Shown one piece after another: positions 45,637 through 55,450 of a stretch of DNA of 64,000 bases. Each line of letters opens with the position of its first letter. Positions within the stretch are counted from its first letter, which is position 1. The notes below the pieces were generated by a model. That model ran no database searches and was not told the DNA's origin. It saw nothing but the letters and a program-made list of their open reading frames with translations. The stretch is from Mangrovivirga halotolerans (lineage in GTDB: Bacteria; Bacteroidota; Bacteroidia; Cytophagales; Cyclobacteriaceae). The stretch is from the NCBI RefSeq assembly GCF_026241165.1, contig NZ_JAPFQN010000003.1, forward strand, positions 248,001-312,000, written 5' to 3'. Both the position numbers and the translations under genes were made by a program.

Positions 45637-46803
45637 TCACTTAACCACGGTCCGTGGTATTGCTGCCGGCAGTCGACTCAACATCTCATTATTAAGAAGT
45701 TGAGTGGTATTTGTAAAACTTGATACGTTAATCACATTATTTTTTTGTCTTCCGATTAATACTACTTCATCACCCACTTTTACATTTGGAATGTGTGATA
45801 TATCAACCATGAATAAGTTCATATTAATCAAGCCAACGATTGGTGCTTTTTTGCCGTGAATCAGTACTTGCCCACGGTTTGATAGTGCCCTGGGATACCC
45901 ATTAGAATACCCAAGAGGCATTACTGCTATGGTCATTTTATGTGTCGCCTGATAGGCAGTACCGTAACCAATGAACTCACCTTCTTTCACATCACGAATA
46001 TCCATGATGTCTGTTTTCCAGGTGAATATTCTTTTTAGCGCAGAGTCTGAAGTCTTGTTTACTTCTTGTAAATGATGATAGTAAATATCCGGACTTGGCC
46101 AGAAACCATATTGAGCTACTCCAACTCTCACCATATCATATACTGTGTCTGGCATTGCAAGTGCCGCAGCTGAGCAAGCAATGTGTCTGACTTTAGGTTC
46201 AATTTTTTCTTTTTTGCAGATCTTGAGGAATTCCTTATAACGCTTATGCTGCATGTCGATCTTAAACTGATTGGAAAAGCTTTCCGCTCCTCCAAAATGA
46301 GTGCACAATCCCTGGAATATCAGATGTTCAGGGTGCTTCTTAAGATATCTCAATGCTTTTGGGAATTCCTGTGATTGCATGCCCGTACGGTTTGCACCCG
46401 TTTCTACTTCAATATGGACTTTAGCTGGTTTACCTACTTTTTTTGCAGCTTCCAATGCAACAGGTAGCCTGTCGTAGTTGTATACAAAAAACTCGATATC
46501 ATGATCAACAGCCCATGGAATGTCTTCCTCATAAATAATACCCATAATCATGATATGAGTATCCTCCTTACAAACGCTCAATACCTCTTCGGCTTCAAAT
46601 GAAGAGGCAACAGAAAAATGTCTGACACCACATTTTTCTGCCATCGGTACAAATGTTTCAATACCATGTCCGTAGGCATTGGCTTTTACTACGGAGGAGA
46701 AAACAGGATGATCTCCTATTTTCTTTCTTATAAAATTTAAATTTGCTTTATACGCAGATTGTTTTAAATGTATTCTTGAAGAGTGTTTTACCTTTTTCAC
46801 CAT
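45637..46803 (-). CDS. alr: Alanine racemase (PLP-dependent)
   Basis: A 388-residue enzyme interconverting L- and D-alanine. The PLP Lys40 is in SSVVKANAYGHG; ETGANRTGMQ, ACSAAALAMP, MVRVGVAQYG and the catalytic Tyr region GYGTAYQATHKMTIAVMPLGYSNGYPR are all present. Its ATG overlaps the end of the 664-residue gene by 7 bases, which suggests that its product is needed together with that protein. Whether the genome has another alr for cell-wall synthesis cannot be seen here. Other amino acids could be the substrate. Confidence 0.94.
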   Translation of the reverse strand: MVKKVKHSSRIHLKQSAYKANLNFIRKKIGDHPVFSSVVKANAYGHGIETFVPMAEKCGVRHFSVASSFEAEEVLSVCKEDTHIMIMGIIYEEDIPWAVDHDIEFFVYNYDRLPVALEAAKKVGKPAKVHIEVETGANRTGMQSQEFPKALRYLKKHPEHLIFQGLCTHFGGAESFSNQFKIDMQHKRYKEFLKICKKEKIEPKVRHIACSAAALAMPDTVYDMVRVGVAQYGFWPSPDIYYHHLQEVNKTSDSALKRIFTWKTDIMDIRDVKEGEFIGYGTAYQATHKMTIAVMPLGYSNGYPRALSNRGQVLIHGKKAPIVGLINMNLFMVDISHIPNVKVGDEVVLIGRQKNNVINVSSFTNTTQLLNNEMLSRLPAAIPRTVVK

Positions 46804-48791
46804 TGTTTTTTAGTGTCTAACCAATTATATGCCTGACCCCAGCTTTCCTGAGCCAGTTGTTTTACTTTTCTTACCTCAGCAGAGGGTATTAATTCCATCT
46901 TACTGTGCACTTCAAGACTATTGAAATGAAATGCATAAGTACGGGCAGCAAATTCGTGGATAGGAAGTGAGGATTCGCCATGTAGTTCACCATTTCCAAA
47001 TACGGAAGGTTTTATTTCCTGACCCCAATCTTGTCGGCCTTCATTATTAGGATTTAGAAAATATGCTCGCATGATACCATTTGGTGCTTTTTCGACTCTT
47101 AAAAGTGAAACTGCATGGAAGCCAAGCATTTCACCTTTGTTTGATGTAATGAATATACCTACAGGGTTTGGATAGATCAATCGATGTCCACCATTATATT
47201 CCGGATGAGCCATTGAATAAAATACTCTGACAAAACCATCAAAATCCACAATTGCATTTGTCAGATAATCATAGGCCGAGGCAAAGCCGATCTGGATCCA
47301 CTGTCCGTAAAGAGCAGGGTTAACCCATTTGTGCGGGTCTTCACCTCTTCCGGAAGCACGAAGCATCATTTCATTATATATTTTATCCAGCATCGGTACT
47401 AGCGTAACTGATACTGCATCGAGATTGTGGTCTAATTTCTGTACTAGTCCTTTACCTGTTAATGAAGCTTTTATCTCGTGACCTTCAAATCTAAACATCA
47501 AGTCATTGTGAACTGCAGCTGTCTGGATCATATTGATCAGTTTTGCCGGCGCATGTTCACTCCACATGCTTATTCCTCTTGCACTCTGGCAAGTTGGGTT
47601 GTTGCCCTGGCCAACTCCCAAAGGCTGACCAAGTATTCTGAACAACGCTCCAATCAGGTATTGTCTGGCAGTAACGTCTTTATGTGGTGACCGGGTAGAT
47701 TTGATTATACGATCTTCAACCTTTGGATGTATTTTGATCGTCGCCAGGTTGAAGAGACCAGATCTGACTGCCTCCCTGGAAATAATTCCTTTTTCAAGCA
47801 TTTTTGCCAACCCGTAAATACATTGAGTATTATATGGATGGACAGTTTGCATTATTATACTCGATAATGAGCTGGAATACTCATTCCATTTTGCTTTGCC
47901 GACCGGATTTAATCCCAGGCACGGAGGAACCAGGTGGAAATGATTATTAGCTAAAATATGGAGCAATAGTACAGCATGATGTCTGCTGACAAGGCCGAAT
48001 TCATTCATTGATCGACCCATTTCCTTAGCTTCATCTTTAAGTTCTTCATCACTTAAGTCATTCAGAAACTCATTGTATTCATCAATCGACTTGCCTTTGG
48101 AATTGTTAGTTGGGGAGTAGATCGAACGCTGAAACTTGTATAATTTGGCATCTTCAGATTTTTCCGGATCAAGATCGATCTTCTCCTTAATTAATTCGAT
48201 GATCTTTCGCTGTTTTTCCGTCACCACTGGTCGTTGCTCACAAATAAGAGTGAGTTCTTCAGCAAGCTTCATTTTTACACCATCAAGATGGATTCTATCA
48301 GAAACAAACTTAAAGAATGAGTGAACTTTTAAAAGTTCATGATCACTCATGGTAAGCCTTGTTTCTTCCAGTGGTTCATTAAAAACAAATTCAAGGTTTG
48401 AAACGATCACTTCCTGGATATAATTCTCAGCCTCATCTCTGTTGACAGTGGCATTGTTGATCTTGCCTTTTGCAATTGCCAGTAACCTTAATTCACTGAG
48501 TATTTCTATCGTTGAGTTTGGATGCCCGCTTTTAAGAGTCCCATTAACTAATGTTGCAACCAGTTTTGAGGGATCTGACCAGGGGGAATCCAGAAATAAT
48601 CCTTCTTTAGTCAGGTCATCGATCATATCATAGACGTATTCGATACCTTGTTCGGTATCGATCATCATGTCGATCTGTGCCATTAGTTTATTTGCTTTAT
48701 CCGGTCTGGTGAGGTTTGTGGCCTCACTGAATTCGGTAAAAAGCTCATTAATTTTATGATGCTGGTGTTTAGTAATCAGTTGTTCGTCCAT
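46797..48791 (-). CDS. 664-residue protein of unknown function, possible papain-like enzyme
   Basis: I do not recognise this family. The protein has no signal peptide or membrane helix. The first 370 residues are helical. The second half has enzyme-like segments: GNNPTCQSARGISMWSEHAP with Cys401, then FHAVSLLRVEKAPNG with His559, and YFLNPNNEGRQDWG with Asn580. This Cys/His/Asn order and the hydrophobic strands around His and Asn recall papain-like or transglutaminase-like folds. Such an enzyme could be a peptidase, amidase or acyl transferase. It lies between an ATP-grasp gene (92 bases upstream) and alanine racemase (7-base overlap). The triad is a reading of spacing only. Confidence 0.8.
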   Translation of the reverse strand: MDEQLITKHQHHKINELFTEFSEATNLTRPDKANKLMAQIDMMIDTEQGIEYVYDMIDDLTKEGLFLDSPWSDPSKLVATLVNGTLKSGHPNSTIEILSELRLLAIAKGKINNATVNRDEAENYIQEVIVSNLEFVFNEPLEETRLTMSDHELLKVHSFFKFVSDRIHLDGVKMKLAEELTLICEQRPVVTEKQRKIIELIKEKIDLDPEKSEDAKLYKFQRSIYSPTNNSKGKSIDEYNEFLNDLSDEELKDEAKEMGRSMNEFGLVSRHHAVLLLHILANNHFHLVPPCLGLNPVGKAKWNEYSSSLSSIIMQTVHPYNTQCIYGLAKMLEKGIISREAVRSGLFNLATIKIHPKVEDRIIKSTRSPHKDVTARQYLIGALFRILGQPLGVGQGNNPTCQSARGISMWSEHAPAKLINMIQTAAVHNDLMFRFEGHEIKASLTGKGLVQKLDHNLDAVSVTLVPMLDKIYNEMMLRASGRGEDPHKWVNPALYGQWIQIGFASAYDYLTNAIVDFDGFVRVFYSMAHPEYNGGHRLIYPNPVGIFITSNKGEMLGFHAVSLLRVEKAPNGIMRAYFLNPNNEGRQDWGQEIKPSVFGNGELHGESSLPIHEFAARTYAFHFNSLEVHSKMELIPSAEVRKVKQLAQESWGQAYNWLDTKKQW

Positions 48792-48821
48792 TATCTTCCT
48801 TCTTCACAAATTTTAATTAAC

Positions 48822-48855
48822 AATAAAACCTTTCAATTTTACTGAAAGGCTTTAT
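48822..48855 (-). terminator. Hairpin with T run between the ATP-grasp and 664-residue genes
   Basis: On the minus strand CCTTTCA pairs with TGAAAGG (48830-48850), followed by TTTTATTGTT. It may stop part of the transcripts from the ATP-grasp gene and so lower expression of the two downstream genes. Confidence 0.6.
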
Positions 48856-48883
48856 TGAAATTCTCTTTTACTGATTTAATTAA

Positions 48884-50104
48884 TTAATGATAGAAATCCA
48901 CATTTTCGTAATGAAGAAGTAGTTCTGTCATTCGATCCGGATCTTCTCCTTTAAAGTTAACTGTACCAAAGTGGTTACCAAAACCATCTCTGTCACTTAT
49001 TTTCTGGGTGGTCATCGGTGGTACCAGGTTGTGATCAAGAAAATATGGTTCCTCTTTCAGCTCTTCTGGAATTTCTAATTTGGAGATCTGATTTTTGTGT
49101 GGATAGATCATCACATTACCATAGAAATTCTTAGGTCTTGCATCGATCGGAGGAAGAATTTCTTTAAGTTCTTCTTCTGAAAGATCAGGATCGTGGCATA
49201 ATACAAATGCTCCAAGAGCGTCAAAGTCATATGCTTTACCACAAAGTTCAAGAATGTGCCCACCGGGTATACGGCAAGCTACCTCACCAAAACTCATTTC
49301 GTCATTTTCAGTAAGGAACCACTCAGGGTGTACCATGCCATATTCGATACCAAAGAGATCGACCATTTTTTGCATTTCCTTCATGATCATATCTCGTTTG
49401 CTGTGGAGGTAATTTCCTTCGGGGATAAAGTTAGAATATCCCAGTTTCACATATTCAGTGATGTTTAGGAAACGGATCTTACCGCCATGAACAAATGCCT
49501 CACAAGAGAATTCTCTTCCCGGTAAGTGGCTTTCCGCCAGACAAGGAAAATCTTCATCTTCGCATTTTTCGTCTACATCATTCATAGTTCGTAACAACCT
49601 GTGCCCAACTGTTCCAGCACTGGCAAACGGTTTGATATGTACCCAACTATCTTCTTCTCCTTCAACCTGAAGATTTGCTTCATTGAGTCTTTTCATGAAA
49701 GCTTTTACACCCTCTTTATTGTATACTTCTTCAAAAAGACCTACCCGGAGTCCGCCGATTAGTGCCTTTCTTTTCATCATAGCTTTGTTTCTGAATAGAA
49801 ATGCTCTGTTCAGTACCCGTGGGTCTCCACGATAAATGGAGTTGAGTGCTCCGGCCCATTCTACAGTTTCCTCAAACAGTGGAACGGCCACATCAACATT
49901 ATGCTGGTTAAGTTTTTCGAGCAGGTCGAGCGAATTTGATGAATCACTCCATTCGTTCAATTGATAGGGAACAAAGGGAATATCATTTTCTTTCGCATAC
50001 GGCTCAAAGTCCGGAAACGATACTACCACATAAGGTTTGTTGAGTTTTTGCATACTTTCAATGACAGGTAAACTCCAACCTAATAATGCAAAGCATTTAG
50101 CCAT
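48884..50104 (-). CDS. ATP-grasp carboxylate-amine ligase
   Basis: A 406-residue ATP-grasp enzyme. An N-terminal Rossmann-like part (FALLGWSLPVIESMQKL, VDVAVPLFEETVEWAGAL) is followed by the grasp: WVHIKPFASAGTVGHRLL (ATP-binding Lys), CLAESHLPGREFSCEAFVHG, and the metal-binding segment HPEWFLTENDEMSFGEVACRIPGG. It should join a carboxylate to an amine with use of ATP, as L-amino-acid ligases and carbamoyl-phosphate-synthase-like enzymes do. Its neighbours, an unknown cytosolic enzyme and alanine racemase, suggest a dipeptide or amidated product, perhaps containing D-alanine. The substrate is not known. Confidence 0.88.
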   Translation of the reverse strand: MAKCFALLGWSLPVIESMQKLNKPYVVVSFPDFEPYAKENDIPFVPYQLNEWSDSSNSLDLLEKLNQHNVDVAVPLFEETVEWAGALNSIYRGDPRVLNRAFLFRNKAMMKRKALIGGLRVGLFEEVYNKEGVKAFMKRLNEANLQVEGEEDSWVHIKPFASAGTVGHRLLRTMNDVDEKCEDEDFPCLAESHLPGREFSCEAFVHGGKIRFLNITEYVKLGYSNFIPEGNYLHSKRDMIMKEMQKMVDLFGIEYGMVHPEWFLTENDEMSFGEVACRIPGGHILELCGKAYDFDALGAFVLCHDPDLSEEELKEILPPIDARPKNFYGNVMIYPHKNQISKLEIPEELKEEPYFLDHNLVPPMTTQKISDRDGFGNHFGTVNFKGEDPDRMTELLLHYENVDFYH

Positions 50105-50504
50105 AATTAGTGTTCGTTTTTTGGTTTACCTTAGTTATAACAAATATTTGCTTAAAAATCAATGTTTTACCCATTTAAAAAGCCATTTCTGACAAATTGG
50201 CGTGCGATTTGGACAAATTTGTCAAGTCCTGTAATTAACAGTCAGGAGGCATATAATTTTATTATAACGTTAAAGTGATGTTTTGAAGGCAGATTTGGTC
50301 TCGATCTGAATGGATAAGATTAATCAATAACCCTGTAAATGATCAAAGTTTTGCTAGCCGGGTTTGATAAAAAATTAAAAACACTTATTTTCGAATTTTT
50401 TTAAGGGATTGTCAAATATTGACATTAGGAAGTCAAACAATGCTTTGGCCAAAATTTAAAGCCCAAACCATTTGGGAGAACCATTTTTAAATAACTATAA
50501 AACT
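50105..50504. promoter_or_regulatory. 400-base intergenic region with several inverted repeats
   Basis: The gap between the divergent ATP-grasp and lipoprotein genes holds no supported gene. It contains GACAAATTTGTC near 50213 (perfect 12-base palindrome), TGTCAA/TTGACA around 3 bases near 50408, TTTGGCCAAA near 50445 and CCCAAA/TTTGGG around 3 bases at about 50462-50476. A TTGGCGTGCGATTTGG string near 50198 resembles a sigma-54 element with one key mismatch. These may be operator sites. No TAnnTTTG box was found. Confidence 0.4.
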
Positions 50505-50891
50505 ATGAATCATTTAACCAAAATCTTTTTTTGTTTTCTTTTAATTGGATTTATCGCTTGTTCAGGATCTGACGAGTATGCCGGAAAATGGAAGGCTACT
50601 AATTCTGAAGGAGACAAGTTTGTCTTCAAGTTTGAACCTGAGACTTTAACAATAAGTGACTCAACTAAGAAGGCTACTTCGATTGGTTACACCCAAAACA
50701 AGATCAGTAATAAGAATGGTGTTGTAACCTATGGTATTCAGCTAGAAGATGGTCGTCACTATGATATTTTATTTTCAAACCCATCTGATAGCACAAGTGC
50801 AATAATCCTGGAAAGTAATAGCCAAAAAGCACTCTACGTGTTAAACCGAAATGAATATGTCGGATTTGATGAGGCTCATAGTATTGAATAA
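50505..50891 (+). CDS. Small lipoprotein of unknown function
   Basis: A 128-residue lipoprotein when started at 50505, where the signal peptide begins (MNHLTKIFFCFLLIGFIACS); an ATG at 50472 would add eleven residues before it. The mature part starts YAGKWKATNSEGDKFVFKFE, a lipocalin-like or DUF5640-like opening, and is all beta. Function unknown. Confidence 0.75.
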   Translation: MNHLTKIFFCFLLIGFIACSGSDEYAGKWKATNSEGDKFVFKFEPETLTISDSTKKATSIGYTQNKISNKNGVVTYGIQLEDGRHYDILFSNPSDSTSAIILESNSQKALYVLNRNEYVGFDEAHSIE

Positions 50892-50927
50892 GATTGGCTA
50901 TTTTAAAATTTAAAAGAAATTGAAGAT

Positions 50928-50964
50928 AAAGTCAGTGATTTGAAAAATTACTGACTTTTATTTT
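50928..50964 (+). terminator. Rho-independent terminator after the small lipoprotein gene
   Basis: AAAGTCAGTGATT pairs with AATTACTGACTTT (one G-T pair, 50928-50958), followed by TATTTTGATT. It can also serve the convergent barrel gene. Confidence 0.82.
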
Positions 50965-50966
50965 GA

Positions 50967-51377
50967 TTATTCTTCACCTTTAAACCGATACCTGAAACCC
51001 AGACTTCCTCTCAAAATATCAACATCACCGACGATAGGGGCCACCTCAAAATGAAATCCAAAATTCTTATTATCTAGTGGATAAAGATTTAATCCAAAGG
51101 GTATTACCAATCCTGAAAAATCTTCTGACCTGGCTCCTAATCCCAAATACAATTCATAATCTGGTTTATCGAGCAGATCGTAAGTAACAACACCTTCTAA
51201 GGAAACATCCTCTAGGAAAGTATCTGTTCCGATTCTTAATTCAGGTCTAAATCGATCGCTTATCTCATAGTTGATCCCTAGAAAAGGAAGATTTGAATAA
51301 TGAAATCCTGCCCCTACTTGTGCTTTTGTAAAAAAAGGCATTAAAATCAATGCAATAAATAAAAGTTTTCTTTGCAT
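50967..51377 (-). CDS. Small outer-membrane beta-barrel protein
   Basis: A 136-residue protein when started at 51377, where the signal peptide MQRKLLFIALILMPFFTKAQ begins; earlier in-frame ATGs (from 51440) precede it without a good signal layout. The mature chain has amphipathic strands (VGAGFHYSNLPFLGINYEI, YELYLGLGARSE, NFGFHFEVAPIVG) and ends LGFRYRFKGEE, a typical aromatic barrel end. Probably an eight-strand barrel of unknown function. Confidence 0.8.
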   Translation of the reverse strand: MQRKLLFIALILMPFFTKAQVGAGFHYSNLPFLGINYEISDRFRPELRIGTDTFLEDVSLEGVVTYDLLDKPDYELYLGLGARSEDFSGLVIPFGLNLYPLDNKNFGFHFEVAPIVGDVDILRGSLGFRYRFKGEE

Positions 51378-51523
51378 GGCTAAATTATAGTTGAAAGATG
51401 AATCCTTAATATAATTTAGCATCAATTGAATTAAAATCAAACTTTATTATTAGTTCTTAATATTATACTTTTTAAGTTTTTGAATAATTAATCCTGACAG
51501 CATTAAACTATCTAGCTTATCTT

Positions 51524-54500
51524 TCAGCTTTTATCCTTACCCAATGAGATTTCAAAATCATCGGGGGTGCCTTCTATTTTAATATTAATAAAACGAACAT
51601 TCTTATTTTCATCACGGTACTGGATCTCATCAACCTGGTCTGAAGTAGCTTCCTTCTTCTTGCCAAAAAGCTTTTGCATACCAGCCTTAGTCACGACTTC
51701 TAGTGGAATTCTTAGATAATATTCCATATCCATATCCATGTTTTGCTTTCCGGATATTTCGAAAAATCCGATTGTGGAGTTAATATTCATGGATGGAATA
51801 CTCAGATATCCATTTTTCAGGTCAAGTTTATTCTGAAGGGTATCAAATCGCACATTGCTCAGGTTTTTGTCTCCAAAATAATCTGATAAGGCATCAAATG
51901 CCGGGTAGTGGTTAAGGCTTCCATTCACCACTTTTAAATTGATATGTAATTCTGAGTCGTCAATAATCGGAACCATGTCTGCATGCATGTGAACCTTTCC
52001 GTTGATCGAACCACTTAACTTACCATGAAGATTTTCTGAAACCAGGTGATCTTGTCCAAAATTTTCAAACTTGAAAAGTAATTGGTCCAGGTCAACATTC
52101 TTAACCTGCATTTTAGGGCTAAAATAGATCGCTTTTGGATTTGAACCATTAAAATATCCATTCAAGTCAATTTTTCCACCAGCAGCTTTTAATGACATTG
52201 TGTCGACATAGATATAGTGGTTTTTCTTCATACGTCCTTTTAACAGAAAGTCATCAAGAAGATATCGGTGGTAATTCAAATGCCCGATATCGAAAGAGAA
52301 ATCCATGTTACTAAAAGGAACTTCGAAGATGTTAAAACCTGCCTCATGATCTTCCGGTGTCATTTCCTGATCTTCAGGAGATGGATTGTAAGCAAAGAGC
52401 TGGTCAAAATCCAGATGAGGAGCGGTTAATTTAAAAGTATGATGGTGGTTGACCGTATCTTCTGACAGGTCATAATTAAAATCGATTTTGAAATTCGAAT
52501 TTCCTATTTTTCCTCCCACATTAGTTGCTTTAATAGCAGTGCTGTCAATAAAGAATTCTCCATTGAATTTTTCAAAACGCATATGGTGAACTTTCATATT
52601 CGTTTCTAATGCTTCAATGGTTATATGCGATGAGAGCAACTTTTTGTTGAATTCCAGTTTAGCAATGCCTTTGAGATGGAGGTCAGTGAATTCCTCATGA
52701 CGATAATCTTCAGGTACATGGTTTTCACCACCGTAGGCAAAAAGATCGTCAAGTTGTAATACATCCGAATTAAGATGAAAGTCTATTTTGGTTGACCCTC
52801 TTGGACCTTCTTCAAACCACAAATCATAGTTTTCCAATCGTCCGTTAAAATGAAAATCACTTTCATCGATCATGCCTGTAAAATCGATGATCTGAAAGTT
52901 TTCATTATCAACCATAATATCCGCATTGAAATCATGCAGTTCGTGAGGGTAATTTTTTAAATTGGCGTGAAGCTTCTCAATGAAGAATTCACCAACAGGC
53001 AGATTTGGAGATTCGGTAAATGCTCTTGCAGAACTTTTAAATTTAAATCTTGTTCTGAGATTTGTTATGACTTCATTTATTTTTGCACTGTCTTCATTTA
53101 CAGATGTTAACTCCCTAAGGTCAATTTTTGATGAGTTAATGTCTAAAATAGCTTCTACAGGCAAGTCTGTGTGATGTAAAATTGCAGGTAGATCTGATAT
53201 ACTCGCAGTTATACTAATATCCGAGCTACCAATTTTACCTTCAAGCTTTTTAATTTCAGCAGCATGACCATCCATTGTAATGTCAACATTTACATCATTG
53301 ATTGGCAATGGATATTGACTACTGTTAAAATTTAAATTATCAATTTTAAGGACAGTATAATACGATTCATTAAGTTTTTCGATGCTTCTTTCAGGATGTT
53401 CAAGATCAATAATATCATGGAAGTTCATCGTAAGTGAAATCTTACCAGTTACATCCTGAAGGTTTTGAATATTTAAAAATTCAGCAAGAAAATCGAGATT
53501 GAAATCCGATTTTAATTGCAGGTCAATATCAGGTGAATCGAAATTCACAACATTAAGTTTCCCACTGAAATTACCGGCCTCTGGTTTTGCAGAGAAGTCC
53601 AGAATATCCAAAGCCATGGTACTTGCATTTTGCTTTTCTCCATTCGTAAAATGTCCTTCGAAATACAGTTCATTAACAGATTTATCTGCTTCTTTATTAT
53701 TAATGAAAGCTTCCTGACAACCAAAGTCCACATTAACAGCCGGGTTGTGTCCATTTATAGATTTCCCTTTTACTCTTGCGTCAAAATATATCCGTCCACC
53801 ATTTTCATACCGTTCTAATACCGGCATTATTTCCGGTGGTGCAAAGGCAAGAAAAAGATTGAAGTTAGGTTTGTTTCCTTTAAAGTGAAGATCGAGAAAC
53901 ATGTCATTTTCAAAATCCACACTGCCCTCCATTTCGAAAAGTGCTTTTTCAATATTGAGTTCAGAGGGAAGTATTTCTAATTTGCCAGTCTTTGCATCCA
54001 GATCCAGGGTTGTATGAAGGTCGATATGCTTATCGTGTAAAAAAGTAGTGTCTCCGTCAGCAATCAGGTTAAAAAGAAACTTGCTGTCTAATTCTATGTA
54101 GGTATGCTCACTTGAAGTTTTAAAACTTGATTTTGCCTCATTGATGAATGCTTCAGCCAGAAGATTATTTTCTTCATTTAGCTTCATCAGATCAATATTT
54201 TTCAGGTTTACTGCATTGAGCTCTAAATGCAAATGATCTTCTTCATGTGTGATACTGTCTGAAGAAGATGTTAATGCATTTGCAATATTGAAAGTCCCGT
54301 CTACGTGTTGAACGAGTTTAATGAACCCACCTTCCAATCGAATAGCTTTAATGTCATATTCACCACCCATCATTGACCAGATATCAAATCCAATGTAGGT
54401 GTCTTCCAGGTGAAGGAGTATTGGGCTATCTTTTTCTTTACCTTCGTACACTTTAACATTTTCCAGATCGATAGAAACGTATGGGAAATTGGCAAATGGA

Positions 54501-54688
54501 GAGATATGACTACCTTCAATTTCCAGCTTTCCCTGGAAATCTTCGTTCAGATAATCGACCATTTCATGAACGATCTGTTGCTGATTAGCATACACCACAC
54601 TAATACCGATGATTGGGATAAAAATGAATAAAATAGCAAAAAGAGCTATCCATTTTTTCCAGGATTTTTTACTAAAAAATGAAGTCAT
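51524..54688 (-). CDS. AsmA-like envelope protein
   Basis: A 1054-residue protein with one N-terminal membrane helix (WIALFAILFIFIPIIGISVVY) and a long periplasmic part built of beta strands. AsmA marks include EGSHISPFANFPYVSIDLENVKV near residue 57 and the C-terminal region with SNVRFDTLQNKLDLKNGYLS and FEISGKQNMDMDMEYYLRIP. Such proteins form grooved bridges for lipid transport between the two membranes in Gram-negative bacteria. It is a single gene, divergent from the acetyltransferase. Confidence 0.93.
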   Translation of the reverse strand: MTSFFSKKSWKKWIALFAILFIFIPIIGISVVYANQQQIVHEMVDYLNEDFQGKLEIEGSHISPFANFPYVSIDLENVKVYEGKEKDSPILLHLEDTYIGFDIWSMMGGEYDIKAIRLEGGFIKLVQHVDGTFNIANALTSSSDSITHEEDHLHLELNAVNLKNIDLMKLNEENNLLAEAFINEAKSSFKTSSEHTYIELDSKFLFNLIADGDTTFLHDKHIDLHTTLDLDAKTGKLEILPSELNIEKALFEMEGSVDFENDMFLDLHFKGNKPNFNLFLAFAPPEIMPVLERYENGGRIYFDARVKGKSINGHNPAVNVDFGCQEAFINNKEADKSVNELYFEGHFTNGEKQNASTMALDILDFSAKPEAGNFSGKLNVVNFDSPDIDLQLKSDFNLDFLAEFLNIQNLQDVTGKISLTMNFHDIIDLEHPERSIEKLNESYYTVLKIDNLNFNSSQYPLPINDVNVDITMDGHAAEIKKLEGKIGSSDISITASISDLPAILHHTDLPVEAILDINSSKIDLRELTSVNEDSAKINEVITNLRTRFKFKSSARAFTESPNLPVGEFFIEKLHANLKNYPHELHDFNADIMVDNENFQIIDFTGMIDESDFHFNGRLENYDLWFEEGPRGSTKIDFHLNSDVLQLDDLFAYGGENHVPEDYRHEEFTDLHLKGIAKLEFNKKLLSSHITIEALETNMKVHHMRFEKFNGEFFIDSTAIKATNVGGKIGNSNFKIDFNYDLSEDTVNHHHTFKLTAPHLDFDQLFAYNPSPEDQEMTPEDHEAGFNIFEVPFSNMDFSFDIGHLNYHRYLLDDFLLKGRMKKNHYIYVDTMSLKAAGGKIDLNGYFNGSNPKAIYFSPKMQVKNVDLDQLLFKFENFGQDHLVSENLHGKLSGSINGKVHMHADMVPIIDDSELHINLKVVNGSLNHYPAFDALSDYFGDKNLSNVRFDTLQNKLDLKNGYLSIPSMNINSTIGFFEISGKQNMDMDMEYYLRIPLEVVTKAGMQKLFGKKKEATSDQVDEIQYRDENKNVRFINIKIEGTPDDFEISLGKDKS

Positions 54689-54877
54689 GAATCTTTAAAA
54701 AATTGGAACAAGCAACTTATAAAAAAAAGGTATTTGTATCAAGTATAATAATTTGCTTGATTGCGAAATGTGCTTTTTAATAGACAATTGTTTTATTTGA
54801 TGAGAAGATTTATGATTATGCATCCAAATTGTACCATAAACTTATCCTTAAATTCCGAAGCCGGGAATAACCATAAA

Positions 54878-55348
54878 ATGAAAATTACAGAAAAATCAGA
54901 GCTTTCAGAGTCCGATAAAATTCAGCTTATTCAATTATGGAATAGTGAATATCCTGAAAAATTAATTATTAAGGATCTGGCTCATTTTGAGAATTACCTC
55001 AGGACTTTGGAAGATCAATCTCATATACTGGTATTTGATGAAGATCAATATGTCAAAGCATGGTATTTCGATTTTATCCGTGATGGTGAAAGGTGGTTTG
55101 CCATTATAGTAGACTCACAATGTCAGGGACGGGGACTTGGTTCTGATTTACTGAATAGGGCAAAAGAACGACAAAACATTTTAAATGGCTGGGTCATTGA
55201 CAATGATTCGGAGATTAAGAAGAATGGACATCCGTATTTTTCACCAATTGATTTCTATTTAAAAAATGATTTTAAAAAATTGCCTGGCATCCGACTGGAG
55301 CTTGACAAAATTTCTGCTGTAAAAATCAGATGGGTGAAATTTGATTAG
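54878..55348 (+). CDS. GNAT-fold N-acetyltransferase
   Basis: A 156-residue protein when started at 54878; an upstream ATG at 54761 would add 39 residues of low-quality sequence that do not belong to the fold. The acetyl-CoA loop is SQCQGRGLGSDLLNRAKE, after the strand WFAIIVD. It ends with a variable region suited to a specific amine substrate, which cannot be named. It is divergent from the AsmA gene. Confidence 0.82.
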   Translation: MKITEKSELSESDKIQLIQLWNSEYPEKLIIKDLAHFENYLRTLEDQSHILVFDEDQYVKAWYFDFIRDGERWFAIIVDSQCQGRGLGSDLLNRAKERQNILNGWVIDNDSEIKKNGHPYFSPIDFYLKNDFKKLPGIRLELDKISAVKIRWVKFD

Positions 55349-55450
55349 TAGCCCAAAAGGAAGTTTGAAGCCTTGGAAAATAAATAAAATCCAGCCATAA
55401 ATACAGCATACTGCATCTTAGACTGGATTAGTGACATGTAAAAAACTTTA

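Noticed and set aside
52980-53818. Several open frames on the plus strand opposite the AsmA gene
   Set aside because: They are mirror frames of a long, well-supported coding sequence and lack any family features.
54761-54877. 39-residue N-terminal extension of the acetyltransferase
   Set aside because: The stretch precedes the fold, has atypical composition and lies in the divergent promoter region; the ATG at 54878 fits the family length.
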